A stretch of 49,608 nucleotides of DNA, taken from assembly GCA_913057725.1 (NCBI GenBank), contig CAJXOS010000034.1, positions 1 through 49,608 on the forward strand, in the 5' to 3' direction. Made by a program: the position numbers and the translations under genes. The notes beneath the pieces were generated by a model. The model was not told where the DNA came from. It saw only the letters and a program-made list of their open reading frames with translations, and searched no databases. Numbering within the stretch: position 1 is the stretch's first letter; each line of letters opens with the position of its first letter. Source of the stretch: an uncultured Lewinella sp. Lineage in GTDB: Bacteria; Bacteroidota; Bacteroidia; Chitinophagales; Saprospiraceae. Shown here in pieces: positions 35,754 through 44,283 of this stretch.

Positions 35754-36641
35754 TTATTTCTGACGAGGATAGATATGTTTTTCAGCATGATAACTAGAGC
35801 GCACCAGCGGGCCGCTTTCAACCATGTCGAAGCCTTTCTCTAGGCCAACTTCCTCGTATAATTTAAAGACATCAGGGTGGACATATTCCACCACGTCAAG
35901 GTGCATTTTGGTTGGTTGGAGATACTGACCAATGGTTAGGACGTCACAACCATGCTCTACTAAGTCATCCATGACTTTGAAGACCTGTTCCTTGGTTTCA
36001 CCCAAACCTACCATGATACCACTCTTGGTACGTTTGCCAAATTCCTTGGTACGCTTAATTTGTTCCAAGCTTCGGTTATACTTGGCCTGTGGGCGGACTT
36101 TGCGGTAGAGTGCTTCCACCGTTTCCATGTTATGAGAAACTACTTCCTGGCCGCCGCTGATCATACGCTCTAGAGCGTCCCAAGTCGCACGTACATCTGG
36201 AATCAGAGTCTCAATGGTCACCTGTGGTGTCCGTTCTTTCACCTGGACAACCGTCTGGTACCAGATTTCGGCACCACGGTCCTTACGTTCGTCACGGTTT
36301 ACCGAAGTGATCACCGCATGTTTAACGCCCATGAGGTCAATAGCCTCCGCTACGCGACGAGGTTCGTCTTCATCATATTCTGGTGGACGACCCGTTTTTA
36401 CTGCACAGAAGCTGCAGGAACGGGTACAAGTGTTACCCAGGATCATGAAAGTAGCAGTACCTGCACCCCAACACTCACCCATGTTTGGGCAGTTGCCACT
36501 TTGGCAAATGGTGTGTAGGTCGTACTCATCAACAAGTGACCGTACTTTCTTATAGTTAGGCCCGATCGGGAGTTTCACCCGGAGCCAATCCGGTTTCTTC
36601 CGGCGTTTCTCTTTTCCTTCTACAATAGGTAATTCCAGCAT
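35754..36641 (-). CDS. lipA: Lipoyl synthase
   Basis: LipA is a radical-SAM enzyme that inserts two sulfurs into protein-bound octanoyl groups. The 295-residue product shows the auxiliary cluster motif with Cys46, Cys51 and Cys57 ([12 protein letters not shown]) and the radical-SAM motif CTRSCSFC (Cys72, Cys76, Cys79). It also has GLGET and the C-terminal RSSYHAEKH, whose Ser ligates the auxiliary cluster. The length is normal. It follows an outer-membrane protein gene by 13 bp and ends in a strong terminator, so the two are probably one transcript. Confidence 0.97.
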   Translation of the reverse strand: MLELPIVEGKEKRRKKPDWLRVKLPIGPNYKKVRSLVDEYDLHTICQSGNCPNMGECWGAGTATFMILGNTCTRSCSFCAVKTGRPPEYDEDEPRRVAEAIDLMGVKHAVITSVNRDERKDRGAEIWYQTVVQVKERTPQVTIETLIPDVRATWDALERMISGGQEVVSHNMETVEALYRKVRPQAKYNRSLEQIKRTKEFGKRTKSGIMVGLGETKEQVFKVMDDLVEHGCDVLTIGQYLQPTKMHLDVVEYVHPDVFKLYEEVGLEKGFDMVESGPLVRSSYHAEKHIYPRQK

Positions 36642-36654
36642 CTAACTTTCTCGT

Positions 36655-37473
36655 TTACCAGCGTTTGCCGAGCTGCAAATTTAGGTAAAGGTTTATTAAT
36701 ACCGGACTGTTTTCTAGATGAGGTACTGTAGGACTTTCAACCATGATAGGAACATCTCTGAAAAACACATCCACCATCACGCCTGCTTCTACCGCTTTTA
36801 CCAGCTCATCAAAGGCTCCCCAGTCAAAGTGCGCAGCGGCTTTAGCATGTAAGCCAGGCATTACCGTAAGGCCATCTAGTCCCTTGGAGAATGAAGCTGC
36901 ACCAATGATCCGGCTGAGGTCTAGAAAGATATTTTCGTTCTGAGGGCTGTAAGCCTCTTCGCTCACGAAAAACTCATTGCTACCGGCGCCTGGATCTCTG
37001 GAGCGTAACAACTCCAAGTAGTAGGGCTTGATCAGTCCGAGATTAGCACCTACTTGGTAGGTAACACCTACAGCTAGTCCACGGTTTTTTGCTTTCTCAG
37101 AAAAGTAACGCTTTTCTCCATAGCCGGCACGCAGTACAAAGGCACTGTTCTGTTTGCCATAAATAAAAGCGCGGGATACGCGGTTGGAAGGGCCAAACTG
37201 GAAATCGAAACTTTGACGATACTCTTGTGGGTGGCGAATGTCTCCAAACTCGATGTTGAAGAAAGTCGTGCGGTCATAGCTACGAAGACGACCAATGTTC
37301 ACCCCCAAAGCAAAGGCTCTCGGAGTGATCAGGCGAAAGTCAAAGGACAATTCCTGGTTGTAGACGATACCCGTCGCCCCATCATCGTAATAGTTCTGTC
37401 CGGCCGGTAGTTGCTGCTGCGCCATCAGGACAGCACCACCTAAAACCAGTAAAAAGGATAGAAAATACTTCAT
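36655..37473 (-). CDS. Outer-membrane beta-barrel-like protein
   Basis: The Met at 37473 (MKYFLSFLLVLGGAV) gives a normal signal peptide cut near LMAQQ; the frame upstream to 37512 is not needed. The mature protein of about 252 residues is rich in alternating hydrophobic and aromatic strands (FDFRLITPRAFALGVNIGRL, FNIEFGDIRH, YLELL) and ends in LINLYLNLQLGKRW, with a terminal aromatic residue typical of outer-membrane barrels. No specific family is recognised. It stands upstream of lipA, a pairing that may simply be local. Confidence 0.72.
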   Translation of the reverse strand: MKYFLSFLLVLGGAVLMAQQQLPAGQNYYDDGATGIVYNQELSFDFRLITPRAFALGVNIGRLRSYDRTTFFNIEFGDIRHPQEYRQSFDFQFGPSNRVSRAFIYGKQNSAFVLRAGYGEKRYFSEKAKNRGLAVGVTYQVGANLGLIKPYYLELLRSRDPGAGSNEFFVSEEAYSPQNENIFLDLSRIIGAASFSKGLDGLTVMPGLHAKAAAHFDWGAFDELVKAVEAGVMVDVFFRDVPIMVESPTVPHLENSPVLINLYLNLQLGKRW

Positions 37474-37618
37474 AGCACTGACGACTCTTTTCCCATGGCA
37501 ATGGCTTCGCAATCGCCTTGGCTCTTTACTTGTAATGTACTACAAATTAATGAGTAATGTTGCTTAATTGTTCTACCGAGCGGCAAATGAACCAGGAAAT
37601 GACTGGAAAAGGACGGAA

Positions 37619-38119
37619 TTAAGACCGTCCCGAAGAAGGTGACAAGAGTGCACGTGCAATGTTCGTGAAGAGATCTTCTACATTTTCACCGGTGCGAGCA
37701 CTGGTGAAATAATGCGGGCTAGTAAGCTGATGTATGTTCTGCAGCGTCTCATCACTGACCAGGTCTTTCTTGTTGCCTACCTTTCGAATAAGTACGTTTG
37801 GTAATACCGTTTGGATGTACTGCAGATCATCCTCTAATCGGCTAAAAGTGGCTGGACGGCTGAGGTCAAAAACATAGATGATGGCACTAGCCCCCAGGAA
37901 ATAGGAGCGAGGTACTTTTTCCTGTGAAACTTCACCAGCAAGGTCCCAGATGACGAGCGAGATTTCTTGCCCATCTACCTGAACCATCTTCTTATCGACG
38001 CGCACGCCGATAGTAGTGAGGTACTTTTCGTTAAACGTATTACTAATGAAACGATTGAAAAGAGAAGTTTTTCCTACGCCAAAGTGTCCTGTGATGACTA
38101 CCTTTTTGCTAATAATCAT
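37619..38119 (-). CDS. Rab/Mgl-like small GTPase
   Basis: The 166 residues form a complete Ras-superfamily G domain: G1 GHFGVGKTS (11-19), switch I Thr36 in YLTTIGVRV, G3 WDLAGE (58-63), G4 NKKD (116-119) and G5 TSA (139-141). The TTIGV and WDxAG motifs are nearer to eukaryotic Rab/Ras proteins than to the Era/Obg group. The catalytic Gln position after DxAG is Glu, which predicts slow intrinsic hydrolysis. There is no membrane anchor. The ATG overlaps the stop of the upstream roadblock-like gene by 4 bp, so the two are translationally coupled. Confidence 0.9.
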   Translation of the reverse strand: MIISKKVVITGHFGVGKTSLFNRFISNTFNEKYLTTIGVRVDKKMVQVDGQEISLVIWDLAGEVSQEKVPRSYFLGASAIIYVFDLSRPATFSRLEDDLQYIQTVLPNVLIRKVGNKKDLVSDETLQNIHQLTSPHYFTSARTGENVEDLFTNIARALLSPSSGRS

Positions 38120-38934
38120 TGGGGCTTGTTTTTGTAAGGCTTGATGAAGTACGCCTCCAATTGAGTGTTCATCTTTGCGTAGAATACAGGATCAGGTTCT
38201 TGCAGGTCGTGATTGAGCTCTGAAGCAGCAAACTGGAGGATTTTTCCAGCTAACTCGTCGCGCTCTTGTTCACTGATGCTTCCGGCAATTGCCAGCGCAA
38301 TGTAGTAATTAAAAAAGTTTTGGATCATGATTTCATAGCCCCCGTACCGAATTCCTTGCAATTCTTCGTCGGTGCGCTTGAAAGCATCTTCCACGAACGC
38401 CTTGATTGCGGTGAGCATTCCAGCGATCATATCCTTGTCAACCGTTTCCGCAGAAGAGGCACTGCCAAGCAACAAGCCGGATTCGTGACTTACAATGTAT
38501 GCTTCCTCTACAATTGACTTACTATTTTCCAAAATGATTTCTTCAGCGCGTCGTCGTTTACTCCAAAATACTGTACGGGAGGTCCGACGTATGTTAGCTT
38601 GCAATCGTTCCATCCAAAGCCTGACTTCGCTATTGACATACTTGCGTACCATCATACCTAGCCTCGGATAGAGGATATTGATGAGCTCATTTTGTTTTTG
38701 GTGCATCCGCCGATCGACAATCTTTTGGACGACATCCAGGTACGCATCAGGAAAAGACTGTTCAAGCTCAAGTAAATGTTCCTTGATTATCGGATTAACG
38801 CGCTCCTCTAATTCCTTACGAGTGTTCAGAATATGGCGTAGCTCCGCCAATGCTGCACGGTCTTCCCTTAACAGCGCTTCACGAAGCTGCTCAAGCAATA
38901 TTTTATCCTTTGTTGGGGTTGAGTTGTTGCCCAT
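38116..38934 (-). CDS. Roadblock/LC7-like protein partnered with small GTPase
   Basis: The 272 residues have a helical charged N-terminal part (about 8-118), including NPIIKEHLLELEQSFPDAY and LYPRLGMMVRKYV. A basic linker (SKRRRAEE) follows, then a C-terminal alpha/beta domain (about 142-238) with IVEEAYIVSHESGLLLG, VDKDMIAGMLTAIKAF, EIMIQNFFNYYIALAIAG and a closing helix. The strand-helix-strand pattern and the DMIAGMLTAI helix resemble the roadblock/LC7-type domain found in some bacterial OmpA-like proteins. Roadblock proteins such as MglB control Ras-like GTPases, and here the gene overlaps a GTPase gene. The fold assignment is from pattern only. Confidence 0.65.
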   Translation of the reverse strand: MGNNSTPTKDKILLEQLREALLREDRAALAELRHILNTRKELEERVNPIIKEHLLELEQSFPDAYLDVVQKIVDRRMHQKQNELINILYPRLGMMVRKYVNSEVRLWMERLQANIRRTSRTVFWSKRRRAEEIILENSKSIVEEAYIVSHESGLLLGSASSAETVDKDMIAGMLTAIKAFVEDAFKRTDEELQGIRYGGYEIMIQNFFNYYIALAIAGSISEQERDELAGKILQFAASELNHDLQEPDPVFYAKMNTQLEAYFIKPYKNKPQ

Positions 38935-38947
38935 CGCTATGGTTGGG

Positions 38948-39244
38948 TTAATCCCTTAGTTGCTGCCCTAAGGAAAGGAACATGGCACCCATTGCTTGGC
39001 GGCGGTCTTCCATCTTGGAGTTAAAGCTTTCGTCTAACCCGTTAATCTTGTCATGAAGAAGTTGGTCCAAGGCTTTGATCCGCTCATCTAAAGCGGCTTC
39101 CTTGGCGGCTAAGTCTAATCTCTGCTGCTCTAGCGCGGCTTCTAACTTTTCAAATCGCTCACTGTATTCATTGATCACCTCACCCATGAGGATGTCTCGA
39201 ATAGTCATGAGTTCGCTAAGAGAAGTAGGGTTCTTACTGGCCAT
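38948..39244 (-). CDS. Short coiled-coil protein heading the GTPase module
   Basis: The 98-residue product is almost entirely helical: a short N-terminal segment SLSELMTIRDILMGEVI, then a heptad-like coiled coil (about 27-70, EYSERFEKLEAALEQQRLDL and onward) and a less charged end (AMGAMFLSLGQQLRD). No family is recognised. It stands 13 bp upstream of the roadblock-like gene on the same strand and is the first gene of the three-gene unit, so it probably scaffolds or localises the GTPase system. Confidence 0.72.
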   Translation of the reverse strand: MASKNPTSLSELMTIRDILMGEVINEYSERFEKLEAALEQQRLDLAAKEAALDERIKALDQLLHDKINGLDESFNSKMEDRRQAMGAMFLSLGQQLRD

Positions 39245-39338
39245 CTACACGTATTTTGACTATGCACTAATGTAATCAAATTTTAGAAAATTGAATCTGA
39301 ACAAATCAAGATTACTGGAATATTCTTAACATTGGCAG

Positions 39339-40649
39339 ATGACCGTTATGCTCTACAGCCCTAGCGTCTCAGAACGCTTGCGTTACCTCGCTACTTATTT
39401 GTTCGAGGAGCTGTGGTGTGTGTCTCTGCAAATCACAGATGACCAGGAGCTGTATACTCAGGGAAATGGAGTGGGAATTAATTATAGTGGCAAATCTATC
39501 AGAGAGGAAGAAGTTCTCCTGTTTCCCCATGCATTACTATTTGAGAAAGGTGTCCAGGAGCAAGGCCTAAACTCAGGCATGCATGAAGGAGTACCGACTT
39601 GCTTTGCAGCCCCTCCGGGATATGCGCTCCCATTTGACCCATTGGCGGCAAGTTTTTACCTGTTGAGCCGCTATGAGGAATACCTACCGCATACCGCTGA
39701 TACACATGCTCGCTATCCGGCTGAGCTTAGTTGGGCCTACCGTAATGGAGCACTCTCCCGACCGATTATTTGGGAGTGGCTGAAGCTACTACGTACAGCA
39801 ATTCAACGGGTCTATCCGCAATGGACTCCCTCGCGCAAAGCCAGCGACTATGAATTTGTGCCCACCTATGATATTGATATTCCCTGGGCCTACCGATATC
39901 GAGGCTGGCGTGGTTGGGTACGTGCAGCGATTGAGGCGATTCAACTGAACTGGCGTAGTTGGCAAAAGCGTATAGCGGCTTGGCGGAATCCGTCGACTGA
40001 TCCGTACTTTACCTTTCCTGATCTCGAACAGTTGCATCGCAGTAGTGCTATTCGCCCAACTATATTCTGGTTGTTGGCGGATCGATCTAAGCACGACATT
40101 AACCCTAACCCGGCAATTCCGGCATTCCAACAGCTAGTTCAAAGCGTTGCCCTGTGGAGTGATTCAGGGCTTCATCCATCTTATGTGGGAGGGCAAAGCG
40201 CAAGCGGAATCACAAAGGAAAAAGGTCGACTTCAGGAAGTGCTGGGTGAAACCATTTATAGAAGTCGACAGCATTACTTACGGTTGTCCTTGCCTAATAC
40301 CTATCGCGAATTACAGAAGGCAGGTATCACCACTGACTATTCGATGGGGTTTGCGGCTCAAGCCGGGTTCCGTGCCGGAACCACCGAACCATTCTGGTGG
40401 TACGATCTGGAACAAGAGCAGATTACAAACCTGCGGGTGTACCCTTTTGCCGTGATGGATGTTACGCTGAAGCAGTACATGGGGCTTGATGCAGCAGCAG
40501 CAAAGACTTATTTGCTTGATCTCCAACAATACTGCCGGCAAGAAGGCCTGCGGTTTTGTACACTTTGGCATAACAGTAGCTTTTCTGAGCTCCATGGCTG
40601 GAGTGGTTGGAACACCGTGTATTGGTCACTATTCGAACAAAAGACTTAG
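39339..40649 (+). CDS. Polysaccharide deacetylase family protein
   Basis: This 436-residue cytoplasmic-looking protein resembles the Bacteroidota polysaccharide-deacetylase type with an N-terminal DUF7033-like domain. Visible are PFDPLAASFYLLSRYEEYL (about 98-116), the first catalytic-strand motif FVPTYDIDIPWAY (about 172-184), DSGLHPSYVGGQSA with the His of the metal site, SRQHYLRLSLPNTYREL and TLWHNSSFSELHGW at the end. The TYDID motif replaces the usual TFDD of NodB deacetylases. The substrate is probably an envelope glycan. It heads a plus-strand run of four genes and is 5 bp from the next. Confidence 0.82.
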   Translation: MTVMLYSPSVSERLRYLATYLFEELWCVSLQITDDQELYTQGNGVGINYSGKSIREEEVLLFPHALLFEKGVQEQGLNSGMHEGVPTCFAAPPGYALPFDPLAASFYLLSRYEEYLPHTADTHARYPAELSWAYRNGALSRPIIWEWLKLLRTAIQRVYPQWTPSRKASDYEFVPTYDIDIPWAYRYRGWRGWVRAAIEAIQLNWRSWQKRIAAWRNPSTDPYFTFPDLEQLHRSSAIRPTIFWLLADRSKHDINPNPAIPAFQQLVQSVALWSDSGLHPSYVGGQSASGITKEKGRLQEVLGETIYRSRQHYLRLSLPNTYRELQKAGITTDYSMGFAAQAGFRAGTTEPFWWYDLEQEQITNLRVYPFAVMDVTLKQYMGLDAAAAKTYLLDLQQYCRQEGLRFCTLWHNSSFSELHGWSGWNTVYWSLFEQKT

Positions 40650-40654
40650 AGGCA

Positions 40655-41086
40655 ATGGACCTATTAGAATTTGAAGACTTTCCCTCTCAGACCTTTGATA
40701 AGGTTCGGTATGCCGATACCGATCGGCAGGGGCACGTTAATAATGCGGTATTTGCCACCTTCCTGGAAACAGGGCGGGTGCAATTTCTCTACAATAAAGA
40801 TCTACCCGTTTTGCCGGAGGGTGCGAGTTTTGTCATTGCGGCCTTGCAGATGATTTTTCGCAAAGAACTGCATTGGCCCGGGCAAGTTGATATTGGTTCG
40901 GGGATCATCAAAATCGGCAATAGCTCCGTTAAGTTGCTGCAGCAGCTCCATCAGAATGGACAGTGTGCTGCTCAGGCAGAAACCGTCATTGTACAAGTAG
41001 ATGATGCTACCGGGAGTAGTACGCCATTAACAGATGAGGCCCGGGAGATCTTGCGTCGCTGGTTACTTCCAAATAGGGATAAGTAG
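40655..41086 (+). CDS. Acyl-CoA thioesterase (4HBT hotdog family)
   Basis: The family start is the Met at 40655 (MDLLEFEDFPSQTFDKVRYAD); the frame from 40607 overlaps the upstream gene. The 143-residue hotdog-fold protein has VRYADTDRQGHVNNAVFATFLETGRVQFL, where the Asp/Asn pattern around the hotdog helix is that of 4-hydroxybenzoyl-CoA/YbgC-type thioesterases. It probably hydrolyses an acyl-CoA, chain unknown. The 5-bp gap to the deacetylase implies cotranscription. Confidence 0.9.
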   Translation: MDLLEFEDFPSQTFDKVRYADTDRQGHVNNAVFATFLETGRVQFLYNKDLPVLPEGASFVIAALQMIFRKELHWPGQVDIGSGIIKIGNSSVKLLQQLHQNGQCAAQAETVIVQVDDATGSSTPLTDEAREILRRWLLPNRDK

Positions 41087-41142
41087 ACGGTCGGCTCTTT
41101 GTTATTCGCTCCTTATTATATCTTTGGGCAAACTTCCACTTT

Positions 41143-41793
41143 ATGCTGCACCTGCTGGAATCTACTCCTTCTATTGCTAATCGTTATGTAGCTGAGATGC
41201 GCTCACTAGACGTTCAGAATGATCGTTTGCGCTTTCGGCGCAACATGGAGCGTTTAGGAGAGTGTATTGCCTATGAGATCAGCAAAACGCTGGATTTTAA
41301 GGACGAGACGGTGACTACTCCTTTAGGAGAGTCCACAACTCCTGTGCCGGCAGATGACATAGTGCTTGCAACCATTCTTCGGGCTGGTTTACCGCTGCAC
41401 CAGGGGCTACTTAATGTGTTTGATGATGCGGGTAATGCTTTTGTTTCCGCCTATCGTAAACATCACAAGGACGGCACATTTGAGATCGCAGTGGAATATT
41501 TGAGCTGTCCTGATCTAACGGATAAGGTACTTATTGTTTGTGATCCTATGTTAGCTACTGGAGCGAGCATGGTGTTAGCTACGCAAGCCCTGCTTCGGTA
41601 TGGGCAACCAAAATCCATACACTTCGTTGCCGCGATCGCTGCAGCGCAAGGCCTAGAATATTTGCAACGCCATTTCTCCAAGGGGCATATTTGGTTGGGG
41701 GCTTTAGATGAAGAGCTTACAGCCAAGAGCTATATCGTGCCTGGCTTGGGCGACGCCGGCGACCTTAGTTATGGTGCTAAGTTGCAAGAGTAA
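41143..41793 (+). CDS. upp: Uracil phosphoribosyltransferase
   Basis: Upp salvages uracil to UMP with PRPP. The 216 residues include ILRAGLPLHQGLLNVFDDA, the PRPP-binding loop VCDPMLATGASM and the uracil-binding C-terminal region IVPGLGDAGDLSYG, all in the expected order. Length is normal for the family, with a somewhat divergent N-terminus typical of Bacteroidota. It lies 56 bp after the thioesterase gene and 20 bp before the DJ-1/PfpI lipoprotein. Confidence 0.95.
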   Translation: MLHLLESTPSIANRYVAEMRSLDVQNDRLRFRRNMERLGECIAYEISKTLDFKDETVTTPLGESTTPVPADDIVLATILRAGLPLHQGLLNVFDDAGNAFVSAYRKHHKDGTFEIAVEYLSCPDLTDKVLIVCDPMLATGASMVLATQALLRYGQPKSIHFVAAIAAAQGLEYLQRHFSKGHIWLGALDEELTAKSYIVPGLGDAGDLSYGAKLQE

Positions 41794-41813
41794 TTCGATT
41801 AAATCCTGATTTA

Positions 41814-42578
41814 ATGGCGCTATTCAAAAATCACTATTGGTATATTCTCTTGCTAGTAGGCCTAGTCACGAGTTGTGAAGATTCCTCGAACTCAGTTGCC
41901 ACCGAGCCAGCGGCAAAACCTAGTCCGCTAAGAGCTGATGCCCCTGATATACAACCTGATCGTTACAATGTAGCCTTCTTGATTATGGATGGCGTCTACA
42001 ATACTGAGTTGACCGCCCCTTATGATATTTTCCAGCATACCATCTTTCGGGATAGTATCAAGGCGATGAATACTTTCTTGGTCGCCAATACGCTAGCTCC
42101 TATCACTACTTTTGAGGGGATTCAGCTGCTGCCACATTTCAATTATTTGACAGATAGTCTACCACCGATTGATATCCTTGTTGTTCCAAGTGCTGAACAT
42201 CATCTGGATACAGATCTTGAGGACGAGAAGATGATTGCCTTTGTACAGCAAGTAGCGGCCGATGCACAATTTGTAACCAGCCATTGTGATGGAGCCTTCG
42301 TCCTTGCTCAAGCCGGTTTACTCAAAGACAAAGTAAGTACAACCTTTCCAAGTGATGTCGAGGCAATGCGAGAGCGTTTTCCGGATCATGATATCCGGGA
42401 GGGTGTCCTGTTTGTACACGATGGTAAATACATTACCTCTGCCGGTGGGGCCAAATCGTTTGAAGCTGCCCTTTATCTAGCTGAACACCTGTATGGTGCT
42501 GCCATTGCTCGCCGCTTGGCTAAAGGCTTGGTGATTAATTGGGATCTGAGTACCGTGCCTCACCTGGTTATTGAGTAG
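41814..42578 (+). CDS. Exported DJ-1/PfpI-family lipoprotein
   Basis: The 254-residue product has a lipoprotein signal (LVGLVTSC, Cys21) and a DJ-1/PfpI class-I glutamine-amidotransferase-like domain. Seen are VAFLIMDGVYNTELTAPYDIF at its start, IDILVVPSAEHH, the nucleophile elbow FVTSHCDGAFVLAQAGLL (Cys158), and YITSAGGAKSFEAALYLAEHLYG. Most relatives are cytoplasmic or are AraC-type fusions, so export as a lipoprotein is unusual. The reaction is unknown. It ends 6 bp before a convergent gene. Confidence 0.87.
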   Translation: MALFKNHYWYILLLVGLVTSCEDSSNSVATEPAAKPSPLRADAPDIQPDRYNVAFLIMDGVYNTELTAPYDIFQHTIFRDSIKAMNTFLVANTLAPITTFEGIQLLPHFNYLTDSLPPIDILVVPSAEHHLDTDLEDEKMIAFVQQVAADAQFVTSHCDGAFVLAQAGLLKDKVSTTFPSDVEAMRERFPDHDIREGVLFVHDGKYITSAGGAKSFEAALYLAEHLYGAAIARRLAKGLVINWDLSTVPHLVIE

Positions 42579-42584
42579 TGTTAA

Positions 42585-44003
42585 TTACAGCTTAGGATTT
42601 TCTCGGGCAAAGGCCTTCATGAGCCAGGGTTTGTCGATAACTAGCCCAGTTTTGGCGATTAGGTCTTTGGTTTCCAGTCGTTTACGTTCTGTACCGCCGA
42701 CAGATATTCTATGGAGTAGTTGGCAAAAACTCTGAGCCCCCTTTTTCAATGGCGGAGCAATTCCGCGTGTTCTTGATAAATAGACTTTAAAAGCAGACAA
42801 AGCTGCAATGGCGGGTCCAAATTCTTGTAGTTCCCAAAAGGACTTAATTCTGAGAATACTTACAAGTATGTGGTAACGAATTGTTGTCGTAGCAACGTTG
42901 TTCAGATGTGCCAAGGCTTCGTGAAAGGCACCTCTTGCAAACGATAGTTCTGCAAGGTTGAGCCCCAAAGCATCAGTTCGCTGCTCTTTAATGACTAGTT
43001 TTTGATAGTTATTGATGAAATCCTCTGCCCAATCAATTTGACGTGCGCGTAGAGCTAATTTGATGGTGTTGTTGAATGTCCATTGGGACAAGTAATTCCC
43101 TTCTACAAGGGCTCGATTATCGATACCTTCTGTATAGAGATCAAGCGTTGCCTGGGTATATTTTTCCGGATTAGAGCGCATCTTACGTAGGCTAATATTG
43201 ATAGTAGCCAGATAGATAATCCGAAGTTGACGTATCCCCAGAGATTCTTGGTGTTGAGGCAATAGAATTCTTAGCTGATCAAAGTATTCATCTTTTTCAG
43301 GTTCCCGGACACAGGCGTACAACAGATAGTAAATCCGAATGCCAGGACTACTCTGACTGTATTGTTGAAACAACACCTCTAGCTCTTCTAGCAGTGGTAT
43401 GTGTGGAGGGTTTAAGAACTGAATCGCCATTCGATTTTGACTTTTATAGGCATAGCGAAGAAGGTTGGTTAGGAATAATTCGAAGAGATTGTCAATTGCT
43501 GTCTGAAGTGACGTTTCCATGTCCTTAATTTTCGAATCACTCAGTTCGGCAATGATATCGCTGACCATAAATCGAACCGTCAGAGCTTCTCTGTGGTAAT
43601 GGCCGGGTTGAGCGAGGCGTTCTTGGAACTTTAGGACTCGCGGTAGGAAAACCTCGCGCAGATTTCGCTCCCTTAGCGCATTTATACACATATACTCTCT
43701 GAGATAGGATTTCTCCTTTATGCGTTCAGCTACTAGAAATTGATCAATGATTTGTTGTAAGTCACTGAGAAGATAGCTCAGTTTCTTAGCTGTCATAGGT
43801 GCTTCTCTCGAGAGAGCGCTGGCTAGATATTCCGGTTCAAAAACGTTTTCATCAAAATTTGGGTGCCTCTCGCACAAGAAAGACACTAGTAAGGTTAGTT
43901 GTGGGTTTTTATTGAAGTATGGAGAATGCACAAACTCGTGGAAAGCAGACATTTCTTTGCTGCTCAGAGCGGATAATATTGCCTTGATCTTCTTTCCTTT
44001 CAT
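42585..44003 (-). CDS. All-helical protein of unknown function
   Basis: The 472-residue cytoplasmic protein is almost wholly alpha-helical. It begins with a segment rich in FVHSPYFNKNPQL (about 24-37), has charged helices through the middle and TPR-like helical hairpins in the C-terminal half (LAELSFARGAFHEALAHLNNV, SFWELQEFGPAIAALSAF). The N-terminal SPYFN element recurs in helical proteins of unknown function in Saprospiria as far as recalled; that is memory, not a search. No function is proposed. It converges with the DJ-1 gene and diverges from the dockerin gene. Confidence 0.72.
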   Translation of the reverse strand: MKGKKIKAILSALSSKEMSAFHEFVHSPYFNKNPQLTLLVSFLCERHPNFDENVFEPEYLASALSREAPMTAKKLSYLLSDLQQIIDQFLVAERIKEKSYLREYMCINALRERNLREVFLPRVLKFQERLAQPGHYHREALTVRFMVSDIIAELSDSKIKDMETSLQTAIDNLFELFLTNLLRYAYKSQNRMAIQFLNPPHIPLLEELEVLFQQYSQSSPGIRIYYLLYACVREPEKDEYFDQLRILLPQHQESLGIRQLRIIYLATINISLRKMRSNPEKYTQATLDLYTEGIDNRALVEGNYLSQWTFNNTIKLALRARQIDWAEDFINNYQKLVIKEQRTDALGLNLAELSFARGAFHEALAHLNNVATTTIRYHILVSILRIKSFWELQEFGPAIAALSAFKVYLSRTRGIAPPLKKGAQSFCQLLHRISVGGTERKRLETKDLIAKTGLVIDKPWLMKAFARENPKL

Positions 44004-44283
44004 GCGAAACAGCTTTATATAACGGGCGAAGAATAAATATAAATAAATATTTTTTTATATAATGTGTTTTTGTTTAAAAATTGATAATCAGGTATTTGTA
44101 AAAATTTATGCTTGCTCTGGTTGTTGAAGTATTACTGATGAAGTTACGGAAAATGCTCAAAAGTGTAATGGTTTTGCGAGTGGATATTACGTACTTTTAT
44201 CCCATAAACTGCAAATCCCCCTTTGTGGTTAACCTACTTCCAAACGCCTACAGCCCTACACGAAAACACTCAAATAAAAAAGT

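Noticed and set aside
39789..40130. 113-codon minus-strand frame
   Set aside because: A shadow of the polysaccharide deacetylase gene, which has clear family motifs on the plus strand.
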